Part shown: positions 22,438 to 32,368 of the stretch, one piece after another
Layout: each line of letters begins with the position of its first letter
Position numbering within the stretch: the first letter of the stretch is position 1
NCBI GenBank assembly: GCA_922989275.2
Contig: OV277862.1
Coordinates: 45,905,786 to 45,969,785, forward strand
DNA: 64,000 nt
Source: Gari tellinella
Taxonomy: Eukaryota; Mollusca; Bivalvia; Cardiida; Psammobiidae
Reading direction: 5' to 3'
Made by a program: the position numbers and the translations under genes
Notes under the pieces: generated by a model
Databases searched by the model: none
Seen by the model: only the letters and a program-made list of their open reading frames with translations
What the model was told of the DNA's origin: nothing

Positions 22438-23018
22438 GTTTTCCCTCTTTACAGCAATTCCCAATTGGAGACAAAGAGTGTGTGTGTGTTGTTCGGAGGG
22501 AGTTGTTATAGGGAGGGAAAATTAATACTCTTAAGAGTGCTGGCCACGTCTTGGCTAACATTTGTAAACAGTCTGAATCCAGATTAAGCCGTTTGTCACT
22601 GTCATGTTTTTTTTGGTCAAAATGTCAAATATGTAACTTTGACAAACCACAGACGACAATTTAAGCAGATGATATTGCAGCGTTGAAATGGTTGATAACC
22701 CATTACCCCATAACCTGTTTCTAGTTTTGAAGACAGGTGACCACTTAAAGCAGGTTGAAAGTAAAGCAGAATGTGCCTTAAGGCACATTCTGCTTTACTT
22801 TCAGCCTGCTTTAAGCTAAAATCTGCTAGGTTATATAAAATATTTGTAATGGTAATTGTTCATGAGGGTATAAACTGGAACTGTTTTCTTCAGGCGGAGG
22901 AATAAATTAAATATGCTAAAAGTCGGTTCTATTGGGTAAAGGGTTAAGGGAACAGCGGCAATCATTGTTGTAAGGAGTGAATCGTTGTTCGAAGGGCCGT
23001 TGTAGAGAGGGAGCACTG
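22438..23018. mobile_element. Family C MITE with a family G MITE inside
   Basis: Outer ends 'ttttccctctttacagcaat' and 'ttgtagagagggagcactg' are family C. Its own core is reduced (22560-22600). Inside, 22693-22948 is a family G element (ends 'aacccattaccccataacc' and 'attgggtaaagggtt') with the AAAGCAGG hairpin at 22745-22815. Confidence 0.6.
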
Positions 23019-23327
23019 TACTATCAATAAACAGGTCTGTTTTATTAGCCAATGAAAATAAAAAATCCATGTTGTTACTCAGATGTGACATTTTAACCCG
23101 TTACCCTATAAAACACCCTGTTACGCCTCCAAGCATTCATACAATATGAAAAGTAGTCCCAAACTAGGAAACCCTGAAGTACCTTTCCAGAGAGCTTAAT
23201 ACAGGCTGAAAATTATTCAGAATGTTTTTAAGGAACAGTCTGCTTTACTTTCAACCTGGTAACATGTTTTCAAAATTAGAAACAACCCGCTATGGAGCAA
23301 CGGTTTTAATGGGGTAGAATTAGCACA

Positions 23328-23390
23328 GAATACTACTGTTAAAGCGACGTAAAATCATAAGTTCATAACACATCAAAATCAAAATTACTG
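23328..23390 (+). repeat. 3' fragment of the META-like SINE
   Basis: 'actgttaaagcgacgtaaaa' followed by 'catcaaaatcaaaat' matches the 3' end of the complete SINE at 38168-38449 (actgttgaaagcgacgtaaa, then caaaatcaaat). Confidence 0.55.
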
Positions 23391-23510
23391 CCACCTTGCT
23401 TTAAGCATTCATCTATCGTATCCTTAATAGAGATGTTTCATTGTATGTAGTCGTAAGTTGTAGTGTCCGTCGTAAGAATTTTTACAGCGGACTCCAATGT
23501 GACATATAAT

Positions 23511-24001
23511 GGGCGTGTTCACATGAGACTCGCGATCAAGTAGAGTTGATCAAATGACGTAAGATTGCGCTAAATTCCGAATGCGCACGCATCTTTCAGC
23601 AGAACGACAAACCCTTCAGACGAGTAAGTAATGGGTCAAATTACGGCCTAAAACAAAATGGGAACCACGCCAACCCGGACCAATAATGGCAATTTTATGA
23701 TTATAATGTCGAACAATGAAACCCTAGGCTAACTATTTGTTACCTTATAGCATGGTTACAGGACTGTTCATTAAAACACTCTTATACATGCGTAAATTAT
23801 ACGGTATTTAGCTTTTTACTATTGGGATTTTGCGTTGTCATTTTCGGACGCCATTTTGAAACTCGACTAACCCTGCGCAGAGACTGGGTTAGCCTAGAGT
23901 TCGGTTCAGAGGTCATTTGACGTCATTCGAGTACGAACACGGTTTGTTCACCTGTAACCTGAGGAACTCGGGTCGATTCGAGGGTCTCAGGTGAACACGC
24001 T
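23511..24001. mobile_element. TIR element with GRGCGTGTTCAC ends
   Basis: Left end GGCGTGTTCACATGAGACT, right end (complement) GAGCGTGTTCACCTGAGAC. The interior has no ORF. It lies in the 3' flank of the small - strand gene. Confidence 0.55.
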
Positions 24002-24113
24002 CAATATGACACCAGAAAATGTGGAAACTCCAGTGGGACTTTTGGTCAACAATAACTGACTGATCATTTTTTGCAGCACATTTATTGAGAAAACAGTGAA
24101 AGCGCACGTGCTA

Positions 24114-24289
24114 TTATCTAATAAACATTCCCCTGAATCGATGCACGAGGTTTTTCCAGCGTGGATGTCCGCTCGTGGATTCCGACGAGTCGCGCCCTCT
24201 GTCGTCTGACCACGCCCCTCCCTCAGCAGATGCGCTTAGATCACTGCACTGTCCACTGTCAGTGGAGGTGGAACTTGTCGGGTTTAAAT
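24114..24289 (-). CDS. Terminal exon of the unrecognised small gene
   Basis: Acceptor 'ttatattgcag' precedes 24289. The exon begins with two bases completing a GAT codon started by the exon at 27060-27204 and runs to TAA at 24114-24116. It encodes a Ser/Thr/Asp-rich stretch (for example TSSTSTDSGQCSDLSASAEG) and a basic C-terminus HPRWKNLVHRFRGMFIR. Phase agreement with the previous exon supports it as real. Confidence 0.65.
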
Positions 24290-24470
24290 CTGCAATATAA
24301 CGAAACTTAAGTTAACCCAATACCCCCATCAGATACACAGTTTACGTCTTTAATTTAACCCCTCCCCCTCCACGGAAGACAAGAAACTAGGCACTGCCAC
24401 GAGTTCAGGTTTTAGCTAATCACCGGCTATGTCTTAATGTAAGCTTGCTAAATACAAAGTTCGATCTTAA

Positions 24471-24991
24471 AAAGGGAATCGCAACCGGATGGTGTATTTG
24501 TCAAAATAAAATAAAATACTCAAATAAAAGCAAATTTGTGGCATTCTTTGGCTTCTGACATTAAAAAAATATGATCAGTCCAAAAAAAGTCTCAAGAATC
24601 GTCACCAAATCTTAGTTTTTTTTAGAAATATTCCTTCGTTTTTCTATAGCGACTAGTAGACGGTATAGTTGTTGTTCTTCTCTACACGGACTCGGACATA
24701 AACCGGAGCCGAATAATGTCCTATCAATCGCTACCAGTGAAGTTAGTTGATTCGCTACCATATATATACAGAGCGCTCGTAGTCGAGTGGGTAAAGGGGT
24801 TTCCTTATTTTTCATGTTTGTATCCGCATGGAGGGTCACGGGTTCGAATCCCACCAGAGATTCTTCCTTTTTTTTTAAATGCATTTTTAACAGAATTTAT
24901 TATCCTAAACTAAGTATTACCCATTTATATAAGCATTTGCCATATATTTATAAACTACTATTTTTAATGCTAAATCCGGTTGCGAACCTCT
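24471..24991. mobile_element. TTAA-flanked MITE with tRNA-like module, copy 2
   Basis: Left end AAAGGGAATCGCAACCGG after TTAA (24467-24470), right end 'ccggttgcgaacctct' before TTAA (24992-24995). Contains the same tRNA-like module as copy 1. It lies just upstream of the terminal exon of the small gene, in its intron. Confidence 0.75.
24772..24865 (+). ncRNA. tRNA-like Pol III module inside TTAA MITE (copy 2)
   Basis: A-box TAGTCGAGTGG at 24780-24790 matches TRGYNNARNGG exactly. B-box GGTTCGAATCC is at 24841-24851. Acceptor stem pairing is poor, so it is probably a tRNA-derived SINE-like unit. Confidence 0.55.
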
Positions 24992-26050
24992 TTAAGTGGT
25001 ATATCCAATCCTAAGTTATTGACCGGAAACATTTTTTCTATTTTTAGTAACAGTGACCTTAACATCGACCGATCACCCCCAAATACAATCCCAAGATAGA
25101 TCTTCATGTAAATTGACCAATATAATCTGAATTTATCAGCAGTGACATTGACGCTATAAACTATATAGCCTCAACGTACAATACCAAGCTATGTCTTCAT
25201 ATAAGTTTTCTAAATACATAATTTGGTCAAAATTGGCCGACCTAATCTGAAGTTATTGACAGGAAACTATTTTTTCTATTTTTAGTAACAGCAACCTTGA
25301 CATTGACCCTCAAATAAATCACAAGCTAGGTAGTCATGTTCGTATTTTATTGAATATAATGTTTGGTCAGAAAAGGCCACACAGTAGAGAGTCCGAGTTG
25401 ATCCTTCAAAGAGGCCACAGACAATGACTTTGACCTGATTTTACATTCAGAAACACTCCTTTTTAGGTCCTATTTGTTTTTGTTCAATTGAAAAGATTTA
25501 AACTAGATCTATGTAAAACAAACAGTCTAACCTCTTATTCAAACGCAACATCATTTTAGCATCATGACGTCATCTTTATGTCATGATGACGTCGTTGTCA
25601 TAACAACGTTTGTCATATTTTCTAAATTTAGAAATGATCACATCACTAAACGCACCACAATATTAAAGCGACATTGACCTTGACCTGAATACACGCAAAT
25701 ACAATTCCAAACTAGGTCTTTATGTAAGCTTGCTAAATACAAAGTTTGGTCGAAATTGGTCGTCCTAATCTGAAGTTATTGACCGGAAACCTTTATCTAC
25801 ATTTAGTAACAGTGACCTTGACCATGACCTGACCCCCTCCCACCAATAGAATCCTAAGCTAGGTCTTTGTGTAAGAGTTTGGTCAAAATTGGCTTTGTTT
25901 TGTAATCTGAAGTTATCGATGGAACACGTTTTTCTATTTTTAGTAACAGCACCATTGATCTTGAACCGACCCCCTCTATACACTCCCAAGCTAAAATATG
26001 TTAACGAAAACTAAAGTCATTGGCCGAAAATCCCGGTTGGACACCATCCG
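24992..26050. repeat. Irregular tandem array with 'ctgaagttattgacc' units
   Basis: Repeated blocks contain 'taatctgaagttattgaccg', 'cagtgaccttgac' and 'ctaggtctt.atgtaagc' with variable spacing. Related in style to the other array-bearing elements but with less regular units. No ORF. Confidence 0.6.
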
Positions 26051-26202
26051 CCGGCCCTTCCGCCCAACGACATACCCCAATCTAATAATCATGTTTTTGG
26101 AAGAAACCCGAAAAATCAATTCTGAGAAATGTTGTAGCCGATAATCTATGCAGACATTAAATGATGTGAAGTAGGATACGCCATTTAACTTGTCTGACTA
26201 TA

Positions 26203-26438
26203 CAGTGGAGAAAACGTTGTTCTTTCCCAATAAACGCCTTTGCGCTAAAACTATCATGTCAACTGCAAACAGGTTGGAGCCTGTTCAGACGCCGGGTTAA
26301 CCGGCGGCTGATCAGGCTCCAAACTGTTTTCCACTCATATCAATAGGGATAGTCAGAATTGTCGAAAAATTATTCTTTGCTACGTTTTTAATGCGATGCG
26401 TTTACGTTTCATTTGCGTTGAATAACGTCTTTCCATTG
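26203..26438 (+). mobile_element. Family A MITE, decayed copy
   Basis: Starts CAGTGGAGAAAACGTTG after TA, has a core at about 26265-26335 (GCCTGTTCAGACGCCGG), and ends in a decayed right terminus directly next to the following copy, sharing one TA. Confidence 0.65.
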
Positions 26439-26440
26439 TA

Positions 26441-27049
26441 CAGTGGAGAAAACGTTATTCTTTCCCTATAAACGCGTTTACGCTTAAACTATTATTTTCA
26501 CTGCAAACAGTTTGGAGCCAGATCACAGGTTTTCGGCGCGTAAGCTATGACCCCCCCCCCCCCCCATAAATCTTTCAAAATGAGTCAAAATACATCCATA
26601 TGTTCAACAAATATCCTTAACAAATGTTTCTAGAAGTTTCAAGGAGTTTCCAAAAAAAAATTTTTTTTTCGTATCATGTATGTATTTTACTTATAAATTA
26701 GCAAAAAAAATTTTTTTTTAAATTTCACGAAACTTCAGGAAATGTTCTTTTATGATGATTATTGAATGTATGGATAGATTTTAGGGTATTTTATCCACGT
26801 TTGGTGGTGGTGGAGGGGGGGGGGGGGGGGTTATAGCAGCTAGGGGTAGTGTCATAGCCAACGGGCCGAATGCCTATGAGCCAGATCAGACGCCGGGTAA
26901 CCCGGCGTCTGATCAGGCTCCAAACTGTTTGCCACCAAGAAAAAGATGAATTATCAGAATTGTCAAAAAGTTGTACTTTTCTACGTTTTAGTGTTTTGCG
27001 TTTGCGTACGTTTGCGTTTAAACGGAAAAGAATAACAGATTCTCCACTG
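26441..27049 (+). mobile_element. Family A MITE split by a 352-bp insertion
   Basis: Ends CAGTGGAGAAAACGTTATTC and ...CAGATTCTCCACTG, flanked by TA. The core is interrupted: 'gagccagatca' occurs at both 26515-26525 and 26878-26888 around an insert. The element ends 9 bp from a splice donor of the small - strand gene. Confidence 0.75.
26526..26877. mobile_element. Insertion within family A MITE, 11-bp duplication
   Basis: Ends carry 'gtaagctatgaccc' and the inverted 'gtgtcatagcc', plus long C and G runs (about 26551-26567 and 26815-26830) that could pair. 'gagccagatca' at both junctions is the apparent target duplication. Element type unknown. Confidence 0.5.
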
Positions 27050-27059
27050 TACACCTTAC

Positions 27060-27204
27060 CTTCAGACTGGTTCGCCTTTCTGTATCGCGACACAGCAAAC
27101 TTAATGCATTTTGTGGACGCCCCTCGCTTCATTAGGTACTTGGTCATAGATCTCTCGTTCATGCCGGGGGACCTAAATACCTCTTCTGGGAGATAGATCC
27201 GCCT
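27060..27204 (-). CDS. Internal exon of the unrecognised small gene
   Basis: Acceptor 'ttgttacag' before 27204 and donor 'gtaaggtg' after 27060 bound a 145-nt open exon (phase 0 in, 1 out). It encodes RRIYLPEEVFRSPGMNERSM and, further on, a basic KFAVSRYRKANQSE. The donor is strong. A family A MITE sits immediately downstream in the intron. Confidence 0.7.
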
Positions 27205-27269
27205 CTGTAACAATACATCCGTGTTAAATTAAATGGTTTAATATAATATACAGGTATCATCTACACTAC

Positions 27270-27436
27270 ATGACTTTAGATAAGGAGTGTATTTCAAATT
27301 TCTGCATTAAACCCTATGGTGTTACTACTCATTAGAATCGTCTCTTCGAGACGATTCTAATGGGTAGTAACACCATAGCTTTGGTGCTGAAATAAGTTGG
27401 ATTTGTTCAGTGTACTCCCTCTTATCTGGAGCCCTG
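27270..27436. mobile_element. Family D MITE, 5' decayed
   Basis: Central palindrome 'attagaatcgtctcttcgag' and its complement, with 'cctatggtgttactactc' arms. Right end 'ctcttatctggagccctg' is intact, left end eroded. Confidence 0.65.
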
Positions 27437-28212
27437 CATATCTACATGGTATTGGCTGCATTATATTAACTCATTCAAATTTGCAAGTTTCAATAGAAAA
27501 TTCCAGTTTCCAATTTGTTTTCAATTTATTCATATTCAATTGCAATCCACAAGTCTGTCTATTTAACTCTTTCAACTCTTCCCAACCCCAGTTCATGTAT
27601 ATGTTTGGAATAGAATATGTTAAACTAAACTTATGTAAACGATATTTTAATCATTCCAATTAATGTATAGTTGTAGTTTATTATATCTGTAATTGACAGT
27701 TGTAGTTTGTTATATATTTTGTAATTGAAAATGTGTGGTCACATTTTCGGGAGAAGGGGAGAAGACGGCATTTAAGTTAATGCTCTTGTCAGTTTATATG
27801 TGTAGATTACCGTTATTCATAGTTCGTGAATAGTATTTGAGAGGATATAGTGGTGAGATTTCATTGTTTTTTTGACACATTGAAATCATTTCGTTTTGCT
27901 CAGTTTGTAGATTGGCATCAGAATGGTGATATCCACAGAGGTTTGAAGAGTATTATGTTAATGAAAAATGTTAATTTTTCTGCCTACATTGAGGTATTAA
28001 GGATAAATATGTCTCTTTAAGAAGAGTACAGGGGACGAGTGAGTTTACAGAGTATTTGTAGCCTTCTCACAGTTTTATTGTAAGAAAACATAACATGTCA
28101 TTTTTGAAAGAAAATATTGTTCTAGCTCTAATTGGTCGGAGTTTTAAGTTAGGTTCATGAGGTGGTTTATGGTTAAAATGACTGGGACGTCATTTTTCGG
28201 GCCAGGGAAGTA
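27437..28212. other. Intron of the small gene, no feature seen
   Basis: AT-rich sequence between a family D MITE and the large palindrome. Nothing coding or repetitive was recognised. Confidence 0.5.
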
Positions 28213-28427
28213 TGTAACAAAGGTAGTTTTGACAAGGGGAATAAATCCGGCATTCTTAGGTGAAAGTATCATTATGTCAGGCAGAGTTGCCTATCTTCAT
28301 ATTGATTTATATATTAGTGGCACTAATATATAAATCAATATGAAGATAGGCAACTCTGCCTGACATAATGATACTTTCACCTAAGAATGCCGGATTTATT
28401 CCCCTTGTCAAAACTACCTTTGTTACA
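28213..28427. repeat. Perfect 215-bp palindrome with no spacer
   Basis: Every position checked pairs around the centre at 28320 (centre 'ttagtggcactaa'). The arms run outward to 'tgtaacaaaggtag' at 28213 and 'ctacctttgttaca' at 28427, with no mismatch found and no loop. Pairing stops abruptly beyond both ends. Confidence 0.9.
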
Positions 28428-28700
28428 CTTACTCTATCAAGAGTTGCCCCGTGTCAAGTACCGATACATCGGACCACAGTTTATAAAGTCTCATCCAAAG
28501 GACATGGTCGAGCTTACTATCCCTGGTATCGTAGTCGAGTACATTATAACTGGACCACATCCGCCGGTTTGTGCCAACGGAAAAATAGGGACGATGAAAC
28601 TTTGCAAGAACCTGAACTTGTGTATTTCTCATTGTAATTTGCATTTGAAGTTACCATAAAATGTTCCTAAGGAACTGTTAATACAAAGATCTATATTATA

Positions 28701-28829
28701 TAAATATTAGATGGCAGTTTGCGTGGCATTCAAATTGTCAACCCGAGAAACAGATGTTCGCCTCGGGTGACATTCTTGTTTTCGAGGGTTGACAATTTGA
28801 ATGTCATGCAAACTGACATCTAATATTTA
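28701..28829. mobile_element. Palindromic MITE-like inverted repeat
   Basis: Left arm 'taaatattagatggcagttt' pairs with right arm 'aaactgacatctaatattta' with few mismatches. The loop of about 40 bp has smaller pairing (cccgag/ctcggg). Confidence 0.7.
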
Positions 28830-28954
28830 TTTTATTACACCGAGCTTATCAATATGTGTGAATACCATTTGGCAGCCGCTATGCACGTAACGCGCAAAAC
28901 GACGTCAAGAAACGACGTCATAATGTTTATTTCAACTCAACTCAAGAGTAGAGA

Positions 28955-29095
28955 AAATAATATCATATAGAGTGACGTCACAAAAATAATATCATATAGC
29001 TGACAGTATTTTTAGGAATAGAGAAAATAATATCATTTAGAGTGAAGTCACAAAAAGAATATCATAAAGAGTGACAGTATATTTTTGGATAGATG
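28955..29095. repeat. Short tandem repeat with TGACGTCA
   Basis: 'gagaaaataatatcat.tag' and 'agtgacgtcacaaaaa' recur in an alternating pattern two to three times. The first copy holds a palindromic TGACGTCA (28972-28979), which is a CRE-type motif. Regulatory use is not shown. Confidence 0.5.
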
Positions 29096-29189
29096 TAAAA
29101 GACATGCCAAATGTTTAATTTTGGTCTATATAGAATTAACATTGTAACTCAAAGCGAGGTGTAATAATAAAATTACCGTATTTTACTTT

Positions 29190-29385
29190 AGTTTCGTCTA
29201 ACTCCTTCACCCCGGAAACTTAAATGGACAATTCCAGTTTCCGATTTAGTCTGGTCCATATTAACAATTCAGTATTGTTTTGTATTGTATTGCCAAAATA
29301 CAAACAGTACATCCCCTGATCAGATGTCCCCTGCATGAGCGATCTGATTAAGTTCAATACTTTTTTGCATAGGACAGGCGTACTC
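29190..29385. mobile_element. Family B MITE, decayed
   Basis: 'taaatggacaattccagttt' and a damaged core at 29300-29370. It abuts the family C copy at 29399. Confidence 0.5.
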
Positions 29386-29398
29386 TAAAGCGTAGGTA

Positions 29399-29756
29399 CA
29401 GTGTTCCCTCCCTACAACGGCCCTCCCAACAACGACTCCCTCCTTACAACAGCTCTTTCCACTGTTCCCCAAACAAGACAATTATATTCAACCTTTTCAT
29501 GTCTGCAATGTCGTCTACTTATTTGTCGTCTGCTGTTTTTCTCAAATGTACATGTAAGTGGACATTTTGATAGAATAAATATAATGACGAGTGACAAACA
29601 GCTTGAATCCAGATCAGACGCCGCGTTACGCGGCGTCTGATCTGGATTCAAGCTGTTTGCAAATGTAAACATGTTTCCCTCTCTATAACGACTCCCTCCG
29701 AACAACGCACATAATCTTTGTCTCCCATTGGATGTCGTTGTAGAGAGGGATCGCTG
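29399..29756. mobile_element. Family C MITE, well-preserved copy
   Basis: Ends CAGTGTTCCCTCCCTACAAC and 'tgtagagagggatcgctg', flanked by TA. The core at 29597-29660 pairs AGCTTGAATCCAGATCAGAC with its complement around CGCCGCGTTACGCGGCG. Best reference for family C in the window. Confidence 0.8.
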
Positions 29757-29804
29757 TATACTGTTTGTTTGTGAATGTCGCAATACGGTGCGAAAAGACA
29801 ACTG

Positions 29805-29872
29805 TACAAACAACTTGAATCCTGATCAGACGCCGCGTTCCGAGGCGTCTGATCAGGATCCAAACTGTTTGA
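29805..29872. repeat. GATC hairpin core, GCGTTC loop
   Basis: Arms 'tgaatcctgatcagacgcc' and 'ggcgtctgatcaggatcca' are near-complementary. The MITE ends are not resolved. It lies in the intron 5' of the 27204 exon. Confidence 0.6.
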
Positions 29873-30062
29873 TACTCGAATTACGTCAGTCATACTGCCT
29901 TATATCTAACTTTAAAACGATATTGCAAGACAACAAAATTGAAGCAGACGACAATATGGCAGTGAAGGGGTCAAAACATCGCTACCATTTTGACAATGAA
30001 ATGGTTTAAAGGGAAATAATAACGTTTTTACGACCTGTATAAAGCAGAACGAAATTGGATAC

Positions 30063-30169
30063 CTTCCTTGGAAATGCTGGCTCGGAGTACTGGTATATAG
30101 CTGCATCAAGGAGCCAGTGACGTATTTCTATATCCTTGATGGACTCAACCTTCGGTGTAGGCCCTGTAA
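30063..30169 (-). CDS. Internal exon of the unrecognised small gene
   Basis: Acceptor 'gttgtcatag' before 30169, donor 'gtatcc' after 30063. The 107-nt open exon is phase 1 in, 0 out. It encodes TGPTPKVESIKDIEIRHWLL and DAAIYQYSEPAFPRK. An alternative acceptor eight bases in ('ttacag') keeps phase 1 but drops a few residues. Confidence 0.6.
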
Positions 30170-30860
30170 CTATGACAACACACGAGATCATTAAAATGCG
30201 AACTTTATTATGTATATATACAAGATACAAGAAACTTTATTTAAAGTCGGGTGTTTACAAATATAGATTTAACATTAGCTCGAAGCTATTTACCGACTAA
30301 ATATGTGATGAAAAATTAGATGATGAAGTTAGGCTTTTTAAAAACTGTTTTATTTACCATAAATACTATAACATTTAAACAACAGTTCAAGGAAAGAAAC
30401 ACAATTATCTAGATATCTACTAGTATATCTTCGTTTTCGTTTGAACGACTTAAAAGTATTGTATGATTGTGTACATCTACATCTACATCTACATGGTACG
30501 TCGTCACAGTCACACTTGACTATTACGCGACGGGTGGTTGTCAGAAGAAATAAGAAAAATGAAGTGATAGACAGGTAGAAAAGTGGGATAGTTAACAGAT
30601 AGGAAAATAGTAAAGAGTTTCCAACTTCGTTTTCGCCCCTTTAACCTGAACCTCTGTAATGCACGTAAATTATAGATACATATTGTTTAAACCAAGCCGT
30701 TTGCCACAAGGATAATTACTTCGCCCTCGTAGCGTGCAAAAATGTGCCAGTAAAATGTTATGTTTAGAAAATGACACATTTGTTGTGATGATGGCTTTGA
30801 AAAAAAGGGCTTTCGTTTCTCTGGATTTTTTTCTGAAATATTCGGATCTTTATTCAGATG
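30170..30860. other. Intron sequence, no gene recognised
   Basis: AT-rich. A short (catcta)n microsatellite lies at about 30475-30495. Nothing else supportable. Confidence 0.5.
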
Positions 30861-30865
30861 ATACC

Positions 30866-30934
30866 TAAAGGCAGGCTGAAAGTAAAGCAGAATGCGCCTT
30901 AAGGCGCATTATGCTTTACTTTCAATCTGCTTTA
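30866..30934. repeat. AAAGCAGG hairpin core
   Basis: 'ggcaggctgaaagtaaagca' pairs with 'tgctttactttcaatctgc' around GCGCCTTAAGGCGC. The flanks are decayed, so F or G cannot be decided. Confidence 0.65.
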
Positions 30935-30964
30935 AAAAAAATCGCGCTTAAGGCCTTTCGCTAC

Positions 30965-30998
30965 CGGAAGTCGGTCTTGCGGGCGAGCGGATATGCGT
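30965..30998 (-). CDS. Possible 34-nt micro-exon of the small gene
   Basis: Bounded by 'gtcgtccag' and 'gtagcg' on the - strand. Phase 0 in and 1 out would bridge the exons at 32107-32175 and 30063-30169, encoding THIRSPARPTS. Splice signals are weak and the case rests on phase alone. Confidence 0.2.
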
Positions 30999-31078
30999 CT
31001 GGACGACACAGACTTTTTTCGTACGTGTTTATACTAGAAAATTTATATAAAGGAAATGTTGATATAAATTAGTATAAT

Positions 31079-31165
31079 CCTTCATAGCGCAGTTAGTATA
31101 GTGGTTGACTATAGTGGTTGACTAGCAATCCAAAGGTCATAGGTTCGAGACCCATCAGATCCAAA
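31079..31165 (+). ncRNA. tRNA-like sequence with internal duplication
   Basis: 'cttcatagcgcagttagtat' start, a directly repeated 'tatagtggttgac' (two adjacent copies) in the D-arm region, and a B-box 'aggttcgagaccca'. The duplication would distort the D-arm/anticodon-arm region, so this is probably a tRNA pseudogene or SINE head. Confidence 0.45.
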
Positions 31166-31169
31166 TATT

Positions 31170-32100
31170 TTTTTTTACTGTCCGATTTATTGACTTGTCA
31201 ACCCATAACGCAGTAATCAAGAGACATGTTATGTTTAGTCTTCGTTGATTAGTACTAGTGATGTTTACGGTCCAAGTATATGTCCACTTACCTGTACGTT
31301 TTAGTTTAATGACTTACAAGTCAATTAAATCGGTATACATGTAAACGATTTGATCGAACTATAAAGCCACACCTTGAAGCTTATCAATACGCTAACCTTT
31401 TCAAGATCGATATTGCCCATTATAATTATGTTCAAACAATATAATAAACCTTGTATGCAAGTCCATGAATAAATAATAATGCATTTTAATGACAAAGTTT
31501 TAATTCTAAGGTAGGTAACTGTATCTAAACAACAAATATCCCACATTTTAATAAGAAAATATGTTATTACAACAAATCCTGACTGTAATATTTTCTAATT
31601 TTTTCAGACTGACTAGTTCATCAACCATATATTTGAATAAAATGAAAACAAATATACATTGAATGAGTCAGTTTTTTGTAATTCAATTTTTTAGCATTTT
31701 TGCAAAATTTAAATAGCTGATAACATCTTTCTAAACACCTTTATTCAAAATGTTTTTAGCTTTTCTTGTAATGAATGTTGTGGACTACTTATTGGGCGAG
31801 AATTATAGTCATTAGCTTTATTCATTTTTAAGAAAAATAAAATCATCAAAATTCTAGATTTTTGTCAGAAAAAAGACCTTAAAGACAAACCACACGATAA
31901 ATTTTGCCTATATTTACACACATTGTTTCTTAGGCTATTATCATTCTTCATGACAATTTTCATAACAATCGTATGGAAACTACGCGCATATGCGAAGTAC
32001 CTTAAAAAATTAACCTAGTAAAAAATAGAAAGTTTGGAAATCTTAGGATTTTTCAATATCAACTTATGGAAGCCCTGGAAAAATAAAAACAATCGATTTT
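31170..32100. other. AT-rich intron, nothing recognised
   Basis: No exon, hairpin or tandem repeat could be supported. Confidence 0.45.
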
Positions 32101-32106
32101 AAATAC

Positions 32107-32175
32107 CTGTTGTACAGACTGTGTTGTCCTCTGTGTCCATTTGTTGTCTACATGGCTGGGAAACACCCGATCAAT
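32107..32175 (-). CDS. Candidate upstream exon of the small gene
   Basis: Acceptor 'ataatttag', donor 'gtattta'. 69 nt open in one frame only (phase 0 to 0), encoding IDRVFPSHVDNKWTQRTTQ and SVQQ. The other two frames stop. Membership of this gene is inferred. Confidence 0.4.
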
Positions 32176-32344
32176 CTAAATTATTATATCAATAAGACTA
32201 AGATTTATAAACTTTAAAGTATTCACAAGCTCTGCTAGTGACGTTTTACCTCACAGCATCAAGTTGCGCGACGCTGTTGTTAAGGACGCGGTAAAAATCT
32301 CACGTTATGACGGCATGACGCGTCACGTCATATTTTTGTAGTAC

Positions 32345-32368
32345 CACCGACTCGGCTGAATCCGACAT
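32345..32368 (-). CDS. Candidate first coding exon of the small gene
   Basis: ATG at 32366-32368 opens MSDSAESV, followed by a GTG|gtacta donor in phase 0, matching the exon at 32107-32175. The downstream intron is CpG-rich with TGACG motifs, as near promoters. The donor is weak and the start is a proposal. Confidence 0.3.

Larger units (their letters stand above)
24114..32368 (-). other. Unrecognised small - strand gene (span)
   Basis: Gene model joined from splice signals and phase. Well-supported exons are 30063-30169 (phase 1 to 0), 27060-27204 (0 to 1) and 24114-24289 (1 to stop). They give about 142 residues with RHWLLDAAIYQY, RRIYLPEEVFRSPGMNER and MTKYLMKRGAS, then a Ser-rich, basic tail. 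Upstream candidates are 32345-32368 (ATG), 32107-32175 and a weak 34-bp exon 30965-30998. All are phase-compatible and would bring the protein to about 185 residues. No signal peptide, membrane segment or known domain was recognised, and no function is proposed. The introns hold MITEs A, C and D, a 215-bp perfect palindrome and a tRNA-like sequence. Confidence 0.55.

Noticed and set aside
26870..27196. ORFs repeating QTVWSQIRRRVTRRLIRLQT in several places
   Set aside because: They are translations of the family A MITE core, recurring only where that repeat occurs, so not genes.
28368..28659. Two overlapping + strand ORFs of about 90 codons beside the large palindrome
   Set aside because: The frame with YRYIGPQFIKSHPKDM looks protein-like, but no splice sites, family or second exon could be matched. 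Left unresolved rather than called.
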